Positions 1-10,807 of a DNA stretch of 64,000 nt are shown piece after piece. Numbering within the stretch: position 1 is the stretch's first letter; every line of letters starts with the position of its first letter. Location of the stretch: assembly GCA_022818135.1 (NCBI GenBank), contig JAFMSR010000039.1, positions 1 through 64,000 on the forward strand, given 5' to 3'. Under the pieces are notes generated by a model. That model did no database searches. It was given only the letters and a program-made list of their open reading frames with translations, and was not told the DNA's origin. Source of the stretch: Saxidomus purpurata. Taxonomy: Eukaryota; Mollusca; Bivalvia; Venerida; Veneridae. The position numbers and the translations under genes are program-made.

Positions 1-1290
1 TTATCCTCGCACTTTTAGATAAATGATTTAGCATTACAAGTTCATTTTATCTCCGAGTTAATGAAAAGAAATGTATCAAGCTGATGTATTTATATTATTT
101 AACTACTGGTACTGAGCTGCTAGCTTAGCATATGATATATAAATGCACTTTTTAACATTGCTACGAACAAGGAGATATAATATCTTTCACAATATTTCCA
201 AATTGATACAGTTTTATTCATTTCTAAAAGGAAAGGGAATGAAAATTTGAATATACATGAGCTCGCAAAGTTTCCTAATGGTAAGTCAATATTTACGCTA
301 AAAATGCCTACTGCATGGACATGTAAAATTCACAGCCCTGCATTATACGAAGTATACCATTTATCTAAGGGTTAAATAAGTATGTATGTTTGTTTGCTGA
401 TTGGCTGAATACATTGATTAACAGTAACAGATAACAAAAATTTCTGATATAATCATGCATTTAAAAATACAAAATTGAATACATACTACTTCTAAATTAT
501 CACATCTTTCTTTGTTCTTTCTACAATTGATACATTCTCCTTTATCATGACATGAGATTTGGGAAACCACATCATCAGTATAAGCATAATTTATTGCTGT
601 CAATTTCACAGGGTCATTAATTAATTGCCCCAACGCTGTGAAGCTCTGAGGCTTACCAGAGAGTGATTTTCAGCAGGAAGTACCCTTGTATAACAGAGTG
701 TTAATAACAATGTATACAATAACAAACAATTAACGTCACGTCTGCTAAACGTAGCGAGTAACGGAACGTGACGTACTGCTGCAAATTATATATTGTAGTT
801 AATATAGTACTTATAAAATAATTAGTAGTCATGCCCCCACTCCGAATCTTTTGCTTCATATGATTGATTTGTCTCAGGACAAAATTAGGTTAATTGTATC
901 CCCTATTTTTTGGCATAATTGCATATTTTTGTTACCCGTTTTGAAATCGTAGACTTTTACTACATTTTGCTTTGCAATTCTATAAATCATTTGTAACCTT
1001 AGATCAAAAACAAATATACATAAATACTAGGAAATGCCCCTTGGTTATACGTAGTCAGTCCCTATTGCATACAGTCTATGTTCTATATAAGAAATGCATT
1101 TACTGAAACCACCGATGTACTGCTCCAATAAAAGATAGCTTTATGTTTATGACCCTCTACTTAACAAACATTGCGATCAAAGTATTTCATGCATTTTTGT
1201 AGCATTGAAGTGATATAAATCGCTATCCTTTGATTGTACCGATACTGACAGGAAAGTACTGTATAGCTCAAAGCTTCGGGTTAGGTAATA
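1..1290. other. Intergenic, no gene seen
   Basis: AT-rich DNA with only short, uninformative open frames. The one structure I see is a 9-base perfect inverted repeat, ACGTCACGT at 733-741 and ACGTGACGT at 766-774, with a 24-base loop. It could be a remnant of transposon ends or chance. I see no coding, RNA or repeat family here. Confidence 0.6.
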
Positions 1291-1374
1291 AAATCAAAAA
1301 TAATATCAAACAGGGAAAGCCACGTACCAAAAACGCAGCCTCCCCAAAACGAGTCCCACAGCACCCAGAAGTGA

Positions 1375-1715
<341 letters not shown>

Positions 1716-2194
1716 ATGTACACACACACACATACACTACCAACACACACACACATACAAAGCAAACACACGAGGACAAAACGAACAATTAAAGGAACAC
1801 AGTGGGGCACCGCCTTGGAACGGTCAGTGGCAAAAACACCACTGGGGAGCTTAAACCGGTTTATGGTGCGCACCCAACCTCACTCTTACCCCCACCATGT
1901 TCCAAAGTCACAGGACAGTGTAAATAAAAGTAATCCCTGCTAGGTGAATCTCTAACACACGCAATGGAAACAAAAGGCATGGTATGTAAAACACAAAAAT
2001 GCTCGTGTATAAATATATAAAAAGCAAACCTTGAGAACCAAAAAACGTATATACTCAATGCCTTTGCAGAAGGCAGAGCAAAAAGAGAAACACCCTTAAG
2101 GGCCCGACGAAACAGGCCAGAGGACAGAAATCAAAACAGTTTCGTCCCAGTGGGATTTAAAAACTGCCCATCACATAGTCCTCCCCCTCTTCCG

Positions 2195-2876
2195 TCAGAC
2201 ACAATCAAAGAGGGAAGCATAGCGTCCAACTGTAAACGGGTTGAACACCAAACATGCGGTGTGTCTCAAAACAGTTGGGTCGTAACCTCTTTTAACAAAA
2301 CGTTTTATAATTTTAGCAAATACAGTTGGAAAATTGCCATGACCCAAAATCTTACGAAGTTTGTAAACCACATCCCCATAAAAATCGGGTTTTGAAATAC
2401 CTTCTCGCAGAAGAGTCTTTAGATTACTATTGAATTTCAAAACCAAATCAGAATTACGATGGTAAAATTTAGCAAAATATTTACGCAATTTGTAATAACG
2501 GTAGCCCTGTTGAAGAAGTTTATTTGTAATATATTGATTACGTTCATTGAAATCCTCAACATGACTACACGCTCTGGCAAACCGAATTAACTGAGAAATG
2601 TATACTCCATAAGATGTAGCATGAGGTACATCCCCATCCAAAAGGGGGAAATTTACAATACTAAAATTAAAATCATCCCTCTTGTCATAAATTTTGGTAT
2701 GTATAATATTGTTATAAATAGAGAGATGTAAATCTAAAAATGAAGCACCAGTATCCAAATTGTTAGTTTTAATTAACTGGAGTTCCCGGGGATAAATAGT
2801 GTCCACCAATTGACCAAAAAACGGGTTATCCATATTAAGAATATCATCCAGATAGCGTGATGTATTATTAAAAGCC
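2195..2876 (-). pseudogene. Reverse transcriptase C-terminal part (family M)
   Basis: The minus-strand frame starts at AFNNTSRYLDDIL, with the YLDD catalytic box of palm motif C at about 2838-2870. It runs through FLDLHLSIYNN, YDKRDDFNFSIVNFPLL, YGVYISQLIRFARAC and NKLLQQGYRYYKLRK to the stop after SLFDCV. This block (a DL.L segment, YDKRDDFNF, then SQLIR.ARAC) marks an RT family I know from mollusc, cnidarian and crustacean genomes; I cannot place its clade with certainty. Everything upstream of the YLDD box is missing (fingers and the first palm aspartate), so it cannot be active. The same C-terminus recurs at 60478-60693, 10552-10807 and 40500-40670. Confidence 0.8.
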
Positions 2877-2880
2877 TATC

Positions 2881-3669
2881 CACCCATTTATTGTACAGCA
2901 ACTTCACATAGATCATTGATTTTTGCATACCACCCTTCGCTCGTTTCCTCCTATCCCCTCGCTTTTCCAAGGGTCGGGACGATCCAGTTCTCCACAGTAG
3001 GCCATGCAAGATCCTTTTTCTTACATATCTCATTTGATTTCATTGTAGCTTCCGCTTATTACTATGTTGCGATAAATCAAAACTTCGTGTTGATAAAATA
3101 TAATTCCCTTCATGGAACCTCTTTGCGTATGAAATGTTGTAGGTTGATACGGGAATTAACCACTGTGCATGTATCTGGCACTAAATACATAGTGCTTGAT
3201 CACATCCAAAAACTGTACTTATTTGCGTTGCGAAAAAAAACAAATATTAAGTAAATCCTAAATAGAAATTCTCCTGACGCACGTCCTGTTTAGTTGATTT
3301 ATGCGATTTTACCGTCTACATTGACTTAATTTACTTTTTTTACACCGTGACGTCACTTATCAAGAGACACTGTGACATCATTTAACGCCATTGTTTGTTT
3401 TGAAAAACGTATGAATGCAGGTGTGTTCTTTGAAATGTGAATATATTCTATCGCTATGTCTTCCTAAAATTTGATGCTCTTTCTTGTGACACTATAAAAG
3501 GCACCATTTCTTTTCGCAATCAACTCTTGCTTCAAAGCTACATAGCTATTCGTTACCAACAATTTTCGCATCAAAACCACTATCAGAATCAGAACCACTA
3601 TCAGAATCAGAACCACTATCAGACCTATTCAATCAGTCCATATCTTCATGTGCATTTCTTGACTCTTAG
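2881..3669. other. No gene; short 18-base tandem repeat
   Basis: No gene is recognised. At about 3575-3622 an 18-base unit (AACCACTATCAGAATCAG) is repeated nearly three times. The rest is unremarkable AT-rich sequence up to the LINE remnant. Confidence 0.5.
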
Positions 3670-5030
3670 AAAGAAGCCTTCGTAACTCCAATTTTCAAAT
3701 CTGGTGATCATTATCTTTTTGGCAACTTCAAGCACACATTTAACCATCTCATTGACCATAGTCTCCTCACACCTCTCCAATCTGAATTTGTGCCTGGCGA
3801 CTCAACGCTCGATCAATTAACCTTTCTTAACAACTTTTTCACGGAAGCTGTTGATTCAGGCAAGGGAGTAAGGGCTGTATTATGTGATATAAGCAAAGCT
3901 TTTCATAGGTTGTGGCACAGAGGACTGCTGTACAAACTCGGGCTTTTTTTAATCCCTGGTAAACTTCTAAACTTCTGGTTGTCTTCTTATCTTTCTGGTC
4001 GTAAGCAAAAAGTAGTAATTTTCGGCGCCCAATCTAATTGGAATAACATTGAAGCTGGAGTCCCACAATGTTAAATCTTAGGACCCCTGTTGCTTTTAAT
4101 TTACATAAACGATATAGTAACATGTATTAGGGCAAAAATACGACTATTTTCAGATGACACAAGTCTATATATCATTACCGATGATCCAATTACTTCTGCT
4201 CAAACACGCAACACAGACTTCCAAAGACTCTCTTCCTCCCGTTGGCTAGTCAATTTTAACCCAAAGAAAACTGAATCTCTAATCTTTTCTCGCAAAACAC
4301 GACCCCCTTCTCATCCTGCACTCTCCATGAGTAATGAAAATATGTCTGATGTGACTACACATAAACACCTTGGTATCATGTATAGTCAGATTTTATTTGG
4401 AAATCACAAATTGACTATAAAAATGCAATATTACCATGAGACAAAAAAATTCATTGTTTCAACTCTTAAGAAACAATATACCTGTCCTTTAAAGGACTAT
4501 TATCGAGTATGGAGACATAATTTTGACAACTGTACCCAGGTGGAATGCGAGTCACTTGAGAAAGTCCATCACGAAGCTGCTAGGATTGTTTCCGGTGCGA
4601 CAAAACTTGTTTCAATTAAGCTTATGACAGAAGTAGCTTTGGAGAGTCTTGAAAGCCGTCGAAAAAAGCATAAACTCGATTTATTCTTCAAACTTTCATA
4701 TTGAACCGCTCCTACTTACCTCCTTGATCTTCGTCTACCCACTGCCTCTACGGAAGCCCACACCCTCAGAAATTCTTATGACTTTCGCATCCCAAGAGCA
4801 AGGACATCTCTCTATCGTGATTCTACTGTTCTATCTGCTGCAAGGCTGTTCAACCAGCTCCCAGGTAACACACGAAACTGTCCAAAGCTAAATTCCTTCA
4901 GGAGACAGATATTTTGTACAATAACCAAAGTGCCTTGTTACTACTACGAAGGCAAACGACAGTTACAAATCTACTATGCTAGACTCAGAACATATCGTGG
5001 TTCCCTTGCCGACGATCGATTCGCCTCTTT
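3670..5030 (+). pseudogene. LINE reverse transcriptase remnant (jockey/CR1-like)
   Basis: In order: KEAFVTPIFKSGD (RT motif), FVPGDSTLDQLTFLNNFF, VLCDISKAFHRLWHRGL (box A, D.SKAF), WLSSYLSGRKQKVV, GVPQC-stop-ILGPLLLLIYIND (box B), RLFSDDTSLY (box C, S-D-D where F-A-D-D is usual), and NPKKTESLIFSRK. The linker TLKKQYTCPL and C-terminal SRRKKHKLDLFFK follow. At 4704-5030, in another frame, come SYDFRIPRARTSLYRDS and YYYEGKRQLQIYYARLR, which resemble the usual C-terminal end of this class. A TAA interrupts box B at about 4072, there is a stop at about 4702, and frameshifts follow. No endonuclease is seen upstream. It is dead and 5' truncated. Confidence 0.85.
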
Positions 5031-5319
5031 GCTTATGTGGGTAATTCCACAGAATCTTGTATTTTTGAGTAAACTGTTTAAGGCAATTAAATACGTTTTA
5101 AAACTAATGTTTTTGTTTGTTTATAACAATATATAGTCTACTGTGTTCAGTAATGAATGTGTCTACGCACGGACACGGTCTAAAACATAATTTCCTGTTG
5201 TGAATAAGATGACGTAATTGGAATTTGTCACTACCGAAACGCTTTTTCATTCATCTGTTAAAATGCTCCCGCGTTAGATACCAACCTCCTAATTTGTTTA
5301 TGGTGTATAAGGATAATTT

Positions 5320-5387
5320 CCAAAAAAACAAAAATAATATCAAACAGGGAATGCCACGTACCAAAAACGCAGCCTCCCCAAAACCAT
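5320..5387 (-). mobile_element. Retroelement family M, copy b (68 bases)
   Basis: This holds only the 3' tail and the conserved block as far as CCTCCCCAAAAC; everything upstream is missing. CCAAAA occurs at both edges and could be a target duplication or microhomology. It lies inside the DNA transposon at 5221-8704. Confidence 0.85.
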
Positions 5388-5847
5388 AAATATATATCAA
5401 TGGGTCAATTATGAAAAAAACATAAACAGGAACGCACAAAATTTGCGGTTGTCGTAAAAAGTGGTAAAATCGGACTTTTCTTATTTTGATAACTTTCTTT
5501 TTGGTTCAAAAGAGGAACTTTTGAGTATTCGAGTACAACTAAAACTGTTTGCTTACTTGTGTGGAAGATTACCCGTGGTCGTCAATCGAATTAACAGATA
5601 GCTTTGGGGAGAAAACCATAGCGTTGCGGTAATGACAATATGTTGCGGTAATGACAAAAACAACTATAAATAGAAACAATTCCTTTTATTTGAACAATAA
5701 ACGCAATTTCTTTAAAAGCAATACGGGTAAGGATTGCATTTCCTAGGAAAACTTTGTATGTATGTTTTCACTAGTTAAACAGTTCTATAACTTGAACAAT
5801 AGGCTACCGTTTAAAACTTTGTGAAATAAGCGTAACAAAATTTAATT

Positions 5848-6152
5848 CTATAGTCCAAGTTTCTGAACAATAGCCTCCCAGACATTCTTGTCAAGTGACC
5901 TATGTCTGCTTCCAACCAAAATGGGTTCTCCCTCGAGCATGGTGAGTATGTCTCTTCGATAGTACCAGAGCGTATCGTCCCTCATTGGCCAAAAAAATCT
6001 ATTCTTTCCGACACTGTGCATGACAGTCACTTCCACGGTTTCATCGTCGACGTCGACAATTTTCCCCGGATACGGCAACCCGTCATAAATAACGACGCAA
6101 AACGTGTTCACTACAGATTCATACAGAAAACTGACTGGCACGTATAGAATAT
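5848..6152 (-). CDS. Transposase-like gene, last exon (C-terminus)
   Basis: An AG acceptor lies at 6153-6154 and the stop at 5848. The frame reads VPVSFLYESVVNTFCVVIYD, then GLPYPGKIVDVDDETVEVTV, SVGKNRFFWPMRDDTLWYY and a basic end. The YDG.PYPGK, a VEV segment, and NRFFWP.RDD..WY form a module I know from the C-terminus of uncharacterised repeat-encoded proteins in invertebrates. It looks like a small beta-barrel (SH3/chromo-type) domain, though that fold is my inference. The join to the previous exon is uncertain because the phase depends on which donor near 6430-6470 is used. Confidence 0.65.
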
Positions 6153-6304
6153 CTGCAGGCTGCTACAATTATACAAATGAAAGCAAAATAGCGCTGCATT
6201 ATATACCAGTACATTGTATTATTTACAATTTGAAAATAATTAATGACATTGTTGTTTCTCTTGTGATTTTGATGCGTAATTCTTATTATAACTATACATG
6301 TATC

Positions 6305-6416
6305 ATTATGATTATTATTATTATCATTATGATTATTATTATTATCATTATTAATATTATCATTATTACATTGTGTATTATTATTATCATTATTATTACT
6401 ATTATTATTATTATTA
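6305..6416. repeat. ATT/ATC microsatellite
   Basis: Imperfect (ATT)n with ATC and ATG variants, in the intron before the last exon of the transposase-like gene. The isoleucine-rich frame across it is not a protein. Confidence 0.9.
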
Positions 6417-6439
6417 CATGTATTTACATATGCAACATA

Positions 6440-6549
6440 TCAAATATGGTATTTGTCTGAAGACCAACCGTTTCATTTTGTGTATGAAGATCTGTTGCAG
6501 ATTCGATATCTTGTTCAGCGTCCGAACTTGTAATGTGGTACTCGCATGG
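6440..6549 (-). CDS. Transposase-like gene, exon 5
   Basis: After TTTCAG the frame reads PCEYHITSSDAEQDIESATD and on through LQTNTIF. It joins the previous exon in phase 0. The content is acidic linker. The donor is uncertain: GTAAAT near 6435 or GTCTTC near 6470. An in-frame stop follows if no donor is used, so the protein could also end here. Confidence 0.45.
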
Positions 6550-6694
6550 CTGAAATGTAAAAAGAGACTTGATAAGCAGCGCTCATCGTAGACGTGTATA
6601 TTTCATATAATATTTTACGCGTTTGCGAAAGACGAAATCTGTCATGTATGAGATACGTAGCTTAATCTTGAACCAATATCTGATCAATTTGTAC

Positions 6695-6805
6695 CTTGTT
6701 GAAGACTGTATGGAGAGGCGTGTAGCATGAACAACTCAGTCTGTCAACGGAACAAAAACAACTTAGTACTCTTGCCCAAATTTCGCCGCTCTTTCGTACG
6801 ACAAT
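6695..6805 (-). CDS. Transposase-like gene, exon 4
   Basis: A clear acceptor (TATATTTCAG) and donor (AAG/GTAC) enclose 37 codons in phase 0, including KSGEIWARVLSCFCS and CYTPLHTVFNK. The LSCFC cysteine cluster at this position resembles the VSC.C motif of related uncharacterised proteins and may bind a metal. Confidence 0.6.
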
Positions 6806-6996
6806 CTGAAATATAAATAAAAAAAATTGTATTGTGTATATTTTATTACTCTAACAACATTGACTGAAAATTTTATAAACTCAGAGAAATAAAAAGACAC
6901 ACATACACACGCGCGCGCACGCACACACGCACCAAGACAAGCACAGACACATACACCAACACACGCATCATGCGCGAACACAGACAGAGTGTTTAC

Positions 6997-7118
6997 CTGG
7001 TGAAGCTGCAATGTCTTTGGTAGGCCAGCTACAGTAGCTGGAATAAGTGCCTCCTGTGCTGAAATGTCTTCTTCTTTAACTTCAAAAAGTAGAATAGTGC
7101 TGCCAAGGCTCCGAAGAC
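6997..7118 (-). CDS. Transposase-like gene, exon 3
   Basis: Acceptor GCTATCAG at 7119 and donor CAG/GTAAAC at 6996. The exon starts with the last two bases of a glycine codon, which matches the single base left by exon 2. It reads LRSLGSTILLFEVKEEDISA and ends GLPKTLQLHQ. The exon pair fits exactly in phase, which is good evidence that the gene model is real. Confidence 0.65.
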
Positions 7119-7467
7119 CTGATAGCAAAAGAAAATAGACAAAAGCTAAATAAGAACACGTTATTTTAGGTTTATAGATACTGATCAATATGCTATTGTA
7201 AAAAGAGCTTTGATAAAGTTTGATTGATGTAATGTTTATTAAATATTTATATAACCAGCCTGGAATTTGTTATTTATATAATTATTTTATTGAGGTAAAA
7301 ATCGACTTATTCAAAAATGGATATATATAAGTGAGTCCTATCTTAAATATACCAGCATGCATTGAAGTTATGATTTATTGTGTAGATTGTTTACTACAAA
7401 AACGTTTTACGCACTACTTGAAGTTTTTGTGATTGAAATAAAATTATTTTTTAAAGCGGAACCATAC

Positions 7468-8093
7468 CTTTCACAAGATCTGATGCACATGTTATGTCGT
7501 GGCCATGTGTATTAACAAGTTCGTCTCCTCGTCGTTTTACTACTGCTCCAATACCGTCTGGAGAGCCTTTACCGTGTCCCGCTTCTAAGAAGTTCCAACT
7601 TCCACCATCTTGAAATCCGTGTTCAAAAATCTTTGTGCTAAACAGATAGAAATTTGAACGACATCTATACTGCGTTGTAGGACCATCGGATATAAAGTGG
7701 ATTTTGCTTAACTGTTGGAATGTTTTCTTCAGGTGTAGAATTATTGGCCTCATATGAGCCCATATAGATCCCGGTCCATGCTTCAGACAATCAGAAACAG
7801 TAGCAAATGATATTATCCCCGAAGATGTGTACGCTACCCCTGTATGTATGCTTATCTGTCTCTTGGATGCGCCGAAATGAGTGCTTTGAATTTCTTGTGT
7901 ATATTTACACTGGTAATTTACTGAGAAATCAATATGGACAATCACCTCAGACTGACAACAGGTTTGTTTTAGATTGTGAAGTTGAACATATTGGTGGTTT
8001 ATATTAAATTTAATTTTATTTTCGGTGTTTAGCGGTTCCCTTTTCAAGCCAAAGGCAACACGTGTTCTACTAGAATATAGTGCATTAAAAGTT
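7468..8093 (-). CDS. Transposase-like gene, catalytic-core exon
   Basis: About 200 residues. Key segments are EVIVHIDFSVNYQCKY, EIQSTHFGASKRQISIHTG, VSDCLKHGPGSIWAHMRPII, IHFISDGPTTQYRCRSNFY and WNFLEAGHGKGSPDGIGAVV, then KRRGDELVNTHGHD. Aspartate in HIDFS, aspartate in SDGPTTQYR and glutamate in EAGHGKG are spaced as in a DDE-type RNase-H-fold transposase; that assignment is inference, not a match to a named superfamily. The family (HFG..., HGP.AIWAH, SDGP.TQYR, AGHGKG..DG.G) is widespread in invertebrate repeats. The 5' edge is uncertain; the frame stays open to about 8093, near a possible AG. The donor GTATGG follows 7468. Confidence 0.7.
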
Positions 8094-8267
8094 TCTTAAG
8101 ACTAACTGAGACTAATAGATCTATATTGATATGTCAATTTTTCCAAAGACGTTTCAGGGAAATGCTGTTGAGAGCGACGCATGGTTTATGACGTTGATTG
8201 GTAATTAAAATTACAAGTTTTGAACTCGTTCAACTACTAAACGTAATTATGCATATGTTATTTATTG

Positions 8268-8363
8268 ATATGTCACTACCGCAACGATTCAGTCATTACC
8301 GCAACGATTTAGTCATTACCGCAACAGTTTAACCGTTTCGGTAATGACCGTTGCGGTAGTAAC
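8268..8363. repeat. Array of five 14-base transposon motifs
   Basis: Three copies of GTCAYTACCGCAAC at 8272, 8292 and 8312 are about 20 bases apart. Two inverted copies follow at 8335 and 8350. The 20-base spacing places them on two turns of the helix. The likely role is binding of the element's own transposase. Confidence 0.7.
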
Positions 8364-8539
8364 ATTTTTTCACTTTATTCCAGAAAGCGTTCAAACAACA
8401 TTGATTTTAGGTTACTTTATTATCCATTTGTATACATATATCATGTATCAATGCAACGAGGTACTAACATTTGCAAAAACGTTACTAGATGTTCGGTTAT
8501 GACAGATGTTAATAATATGTAAAGAAATTTCAAACTTAC

Positions 8540-8573
8540 CGATTGCCTTGTCGACCTCCCAGAAGTCCGCCAT
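8540..8573 (-). CDS. Possible first coding exon of the transposase-like gene
   Basis: ATG at 8573-8571 opens MADFWEVDKAI and ends at a strong donor, ATCG/GTAAGT. It sits just inside the right inverted end, upstream of the core exon on the minus strand, as a first exon should. No exon linking it to 8093 could be recognised, and the 8268-8363 motif array lies between, so the N-terminus is incomplete or missing. Confidence 0.35.
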
Positions 8574-8814
8574 TACAACTTGTTTCTTTCAAATATTCGC
8601 GCCAATGGGAACTTTTGATGACGTCAAATGGTTGTGTTAAACTGTTTACCATTGAAGAAAAAACGCATCGTTATCGTCTTTGTTTCGGTAATGACGGAAA
8701 ATTCAGGGACATATTTTTCACTAATATAGAGCAAAAATGTAAAACGGAAACATTCATATAAAGTTTAGTTTGTTTCTTTACGAACTTTTCTCTAAAAACA
8801 CTTAGAAAAGTTCC

Positions 8815-9183
8815 ATGTTATGTTTACCGAAAGTATTGTTTCGAGATAATTTAAGTTTAATTAATGTTAATCTGCATCGGGGACATTGCAAAATTGAATT
8901 TATGAGTTTGCCTAAATGTGTGCTTTCAATTTTTTTTTTGAATTCTTATACAGAATTCAGTGTTGGTCATCAAATAATATACAGTATTATCAGTAAGAAA
9001 GAAAAAAACAGTTATAAAAAGGCTTTTTCTGGCCTGGGTGATGTATATGCACTAGGGACGAAAATTTGCAACATTATGTGGAATTACCCATGTGGCAAAC
9101 TGGAGACAACTAAACACTATTTCCTGGAGTGCAGCTGTTCGAGTGTTCCTATTTGGAAATCCCTTGTTGAGCATCAATCATAA
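8815..9183 (+). pseudogene. LINE C-terminal remnant
   Basis: The open frame ends with MWNYPCGKLETTKHYFLECS, which resembles the CG..ETT.HY.L.C cysteine-histidine motif found at the end of many non-LTR reverse transcriptases. The upstream residues (SLPKCVLSIFFLNSYTEFSV and around) are not diagnostic. It is short and without a catalytic domain, so it is at best a tail fragment. Confidence 0.4.
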
Positions 9184-9199
9184 TAGCAATATTATTTTT

Positions 9200-9650
9200 T
9201 AAATGATATACTTATAGATATAAATGTAAAACTAAAGGATACAATCAACATATAAGTACAAATCTAGGTAGTATTTTGCATAAATTGATTGAAAATGTTT
9301 GTCTTACGGCACCGCTTCACTAAATGTTTACACTGGAATGTCAAAAAAACAAAAAAACAAAAATAATATCAAACAGGGAAAGCCACGTACCAAAAACGCA
9401 GCCTCCCCAAAACGAGCCCCACAGCACCCAGAAGTGCACACCACCAACACACACACACATACACACAATCATGTACACACACACACGTACACTACCAACA
9501 CACACTAGCATACAAAGCACGAGGACAAAACGAACAATTAAAGGAACACAGTGGGGCACCGCCTTGGAACGGTCAGTGGCAAAAACACCACTGGGGAGCT
9601 TAAACCCAAAAGCGTGTATAACGCAATTACATAGTTAATTCAAATGGCGT
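9200..9650 (+). repeat. TTAA-type repeat R2, copy 1 (interrupted)
   Basis: It shares ACGGCACCGCT, AATGTTTACACTGGAATGTC and the preceding GATACAATCAACAT stretch with R2 copies at 10222, 11279 and 16026. It lacks the left terminal repeat. Retroelement copy c is inserted between 9347 and 9606. Confidence 0.7.
9347..9606 (-). mobile_element. Retroelement family M, copy c with target duplication
   Basis: Tail, 3' block, short AC tract and 3' UTR as far as GGGGAGCTTAAACC. It is flanked by CAAAA at 9342-9346 and 9607-9611. The homologous R2 copy at 10411-10421 has a single CAAAA and no insertion, so it serves as an empty site. Confidence 0.92.
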
Positions 9651-9883
9651 CGTGAGCGATGGAGAGAAATACTTTCAAATTTGCGATTGAAATTTTGATT
9701 TTGTCTAGAACTATTTCTCTGACGTGTTTGACCTTCTGAGACTTTATGACGTCACGCATATAACGTACATGACGGACGTTCTTGGCGTTTCGTAGGTCCG
9801 GGTATATTACACTCCCCAAACTGGTCTCAAATTATTTAACTTTAAAATCATAAAGTATACATTTGTTTAATATTTGCAAGTGA
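9651..9883. other. No gene seen
   Basis: Short unassigned sequence between two retroelement copies. Confidence 0.5.
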
Positions 9884-9898
9884 GTGTGTGTGTGTGTG

Positions 9899-9945
<47 letters not shown>

Positions 9946-10038
9946 TGTGGTGTGCACTTCTGGGTGCTGTGGGGCTCGTTTTGGGGAGGCTGCGTTTTTG
10001 GTACGTGGCATTCCCTGTTTGATATTATTTTTGTTTTT
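9884..10038 (+). mobile_element. Retroelement family M, copy d
   Basis: It starts within the GT tract and runs through GTGTGCACTTCTGGGTGCTG to the TTATTTTTGTTTTT tail. The 5' truncation point falls in the microsatellite. Confidence 0.9.
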
Positions 10039-10221
10039 GTAATCTATAACAGAAGGTCCCTTTGTTGATTATTTGTGTTAAAATGAGGGATTTTGCAATA
10101 TATGTTGTTTTTAAAGGTCAATTACCAAGAACAAATCTAATTTTCTTTTAAATCTAGCATTGTAACGGGCTTCTTCTCAAAAGCATGATGGCATACTGCA
10201 TCGAATTTTACCTTATTGTGT

Positions 10222-10479
10222 TTAAAGCTGCTCGCTCTCAGTTACCGTTGAATTTTTTTATATGTTTTTTATGACACACTTACACATACATGTAAAACTT
10301 AAAGATACAATCAACATGTTAGTACAAACCTAGGTAGTACTTCGCAAAAATCGATTGAAAATGTTGGTTTTACGGCACCGCTACACTTAATGTTTACACT
10401 GGAATGTCAAAAGCCTATGTAACGCTGAATATAATTTGGTAGCGTTATTTTTCAAATATACAGATGAATTTTACAGGAA
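10222..10479 (+). repeat. TTAA-type repeat R2, copy 2 (right end lost)
   Basis: It begins TTAAAGCTGCTCGCTCTCA and carries the shared core, including ACGGCACCGCT. It is cut at 10479 where retroelement fragment e starts. Confidence 0.75.
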
Positions 10480-10807
10480 GCACCAAGAGAAACACCCTTA
10501 AGGGCCCGACGAAACAGGCCAGAGGACAGAAATCAAAACAGTTTCGTCCCAGTGGGATTTAAAAACTGCCCATCACAGAGTCCTCCCCCTCTTCCGTCAG
10601 ACACAATCAAAGAGGGAAGCATAGCGTCCAACTGTAAACGGGTTGAACACCAAACATGCGGTGTGTCTCAAAACAGTTGGGTCGTAACCTCTTTTAACAA
10701 AACGTTTTATAATTTTAGCAAATACAGTTGGAAAATTGCCATGACCCAAAATCTTACGAAGTTTGTAAACCACATCCCCATAAAAATCGGGTTTTGAAAT
10801 ACCTTCT
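10480..10807 (-). mobile_element. Retroelement family M, internal fragment e
   Basis: It spans the RT C-terminus (GISKPDFYG... to SLFDCV) and the first part of the 3' UTR, but lacks the microsatellite, 3' block and tail. One edge is at GCACCAAGAG. The other, ACCTTCT, lies within a few bases of the 5' edge of the copy at 60478. A fragment without the 3' end is unlike the other copies; internal deletion or later rearrangement is likely. Confidence 0.8.

Larger units (their letters stand above)
5221..8704 (-). mobile_element. DNA transposon with spliced transposase-like gene (element X)
   Basis: The ends are inverted repeats: GAATTTGTCACTACCGAAAC at 5221-5240, against GTTTCGGTAATGACGGAAAATTC at 8682-8704 read inward. 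A 14-base motif, GTCAYTACCGMAAC, occurs nine times in either orientation: 5227, 5623, 5642, 8272, 8292, 8312, 8335, 8350 (one weaker base) and 8682. This is the pattern of subterminal transposase-binding sites. Between the ends, five minus-strand exons of a transposase-like protein, plus a short possible first exon, are recognisable. I see no clear target-site duplication. Retroelement copy b (5320-5387) is inserted inside. The superfamily is not identified. Confidence 0.7.

Noticed and set aside
6104..6591. Isoleucine- and tyrosine-rich frames
   Set aside because: They translate the ATT/ATC microsatellite in an intron of the transposase-like gene.
9874..10068. Frame with VCVCV and a GTGT-encoded start
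   Set aside because: It lies wholly within retroelement copy d; the same peptide appears at every copy because the DNA is repeated.
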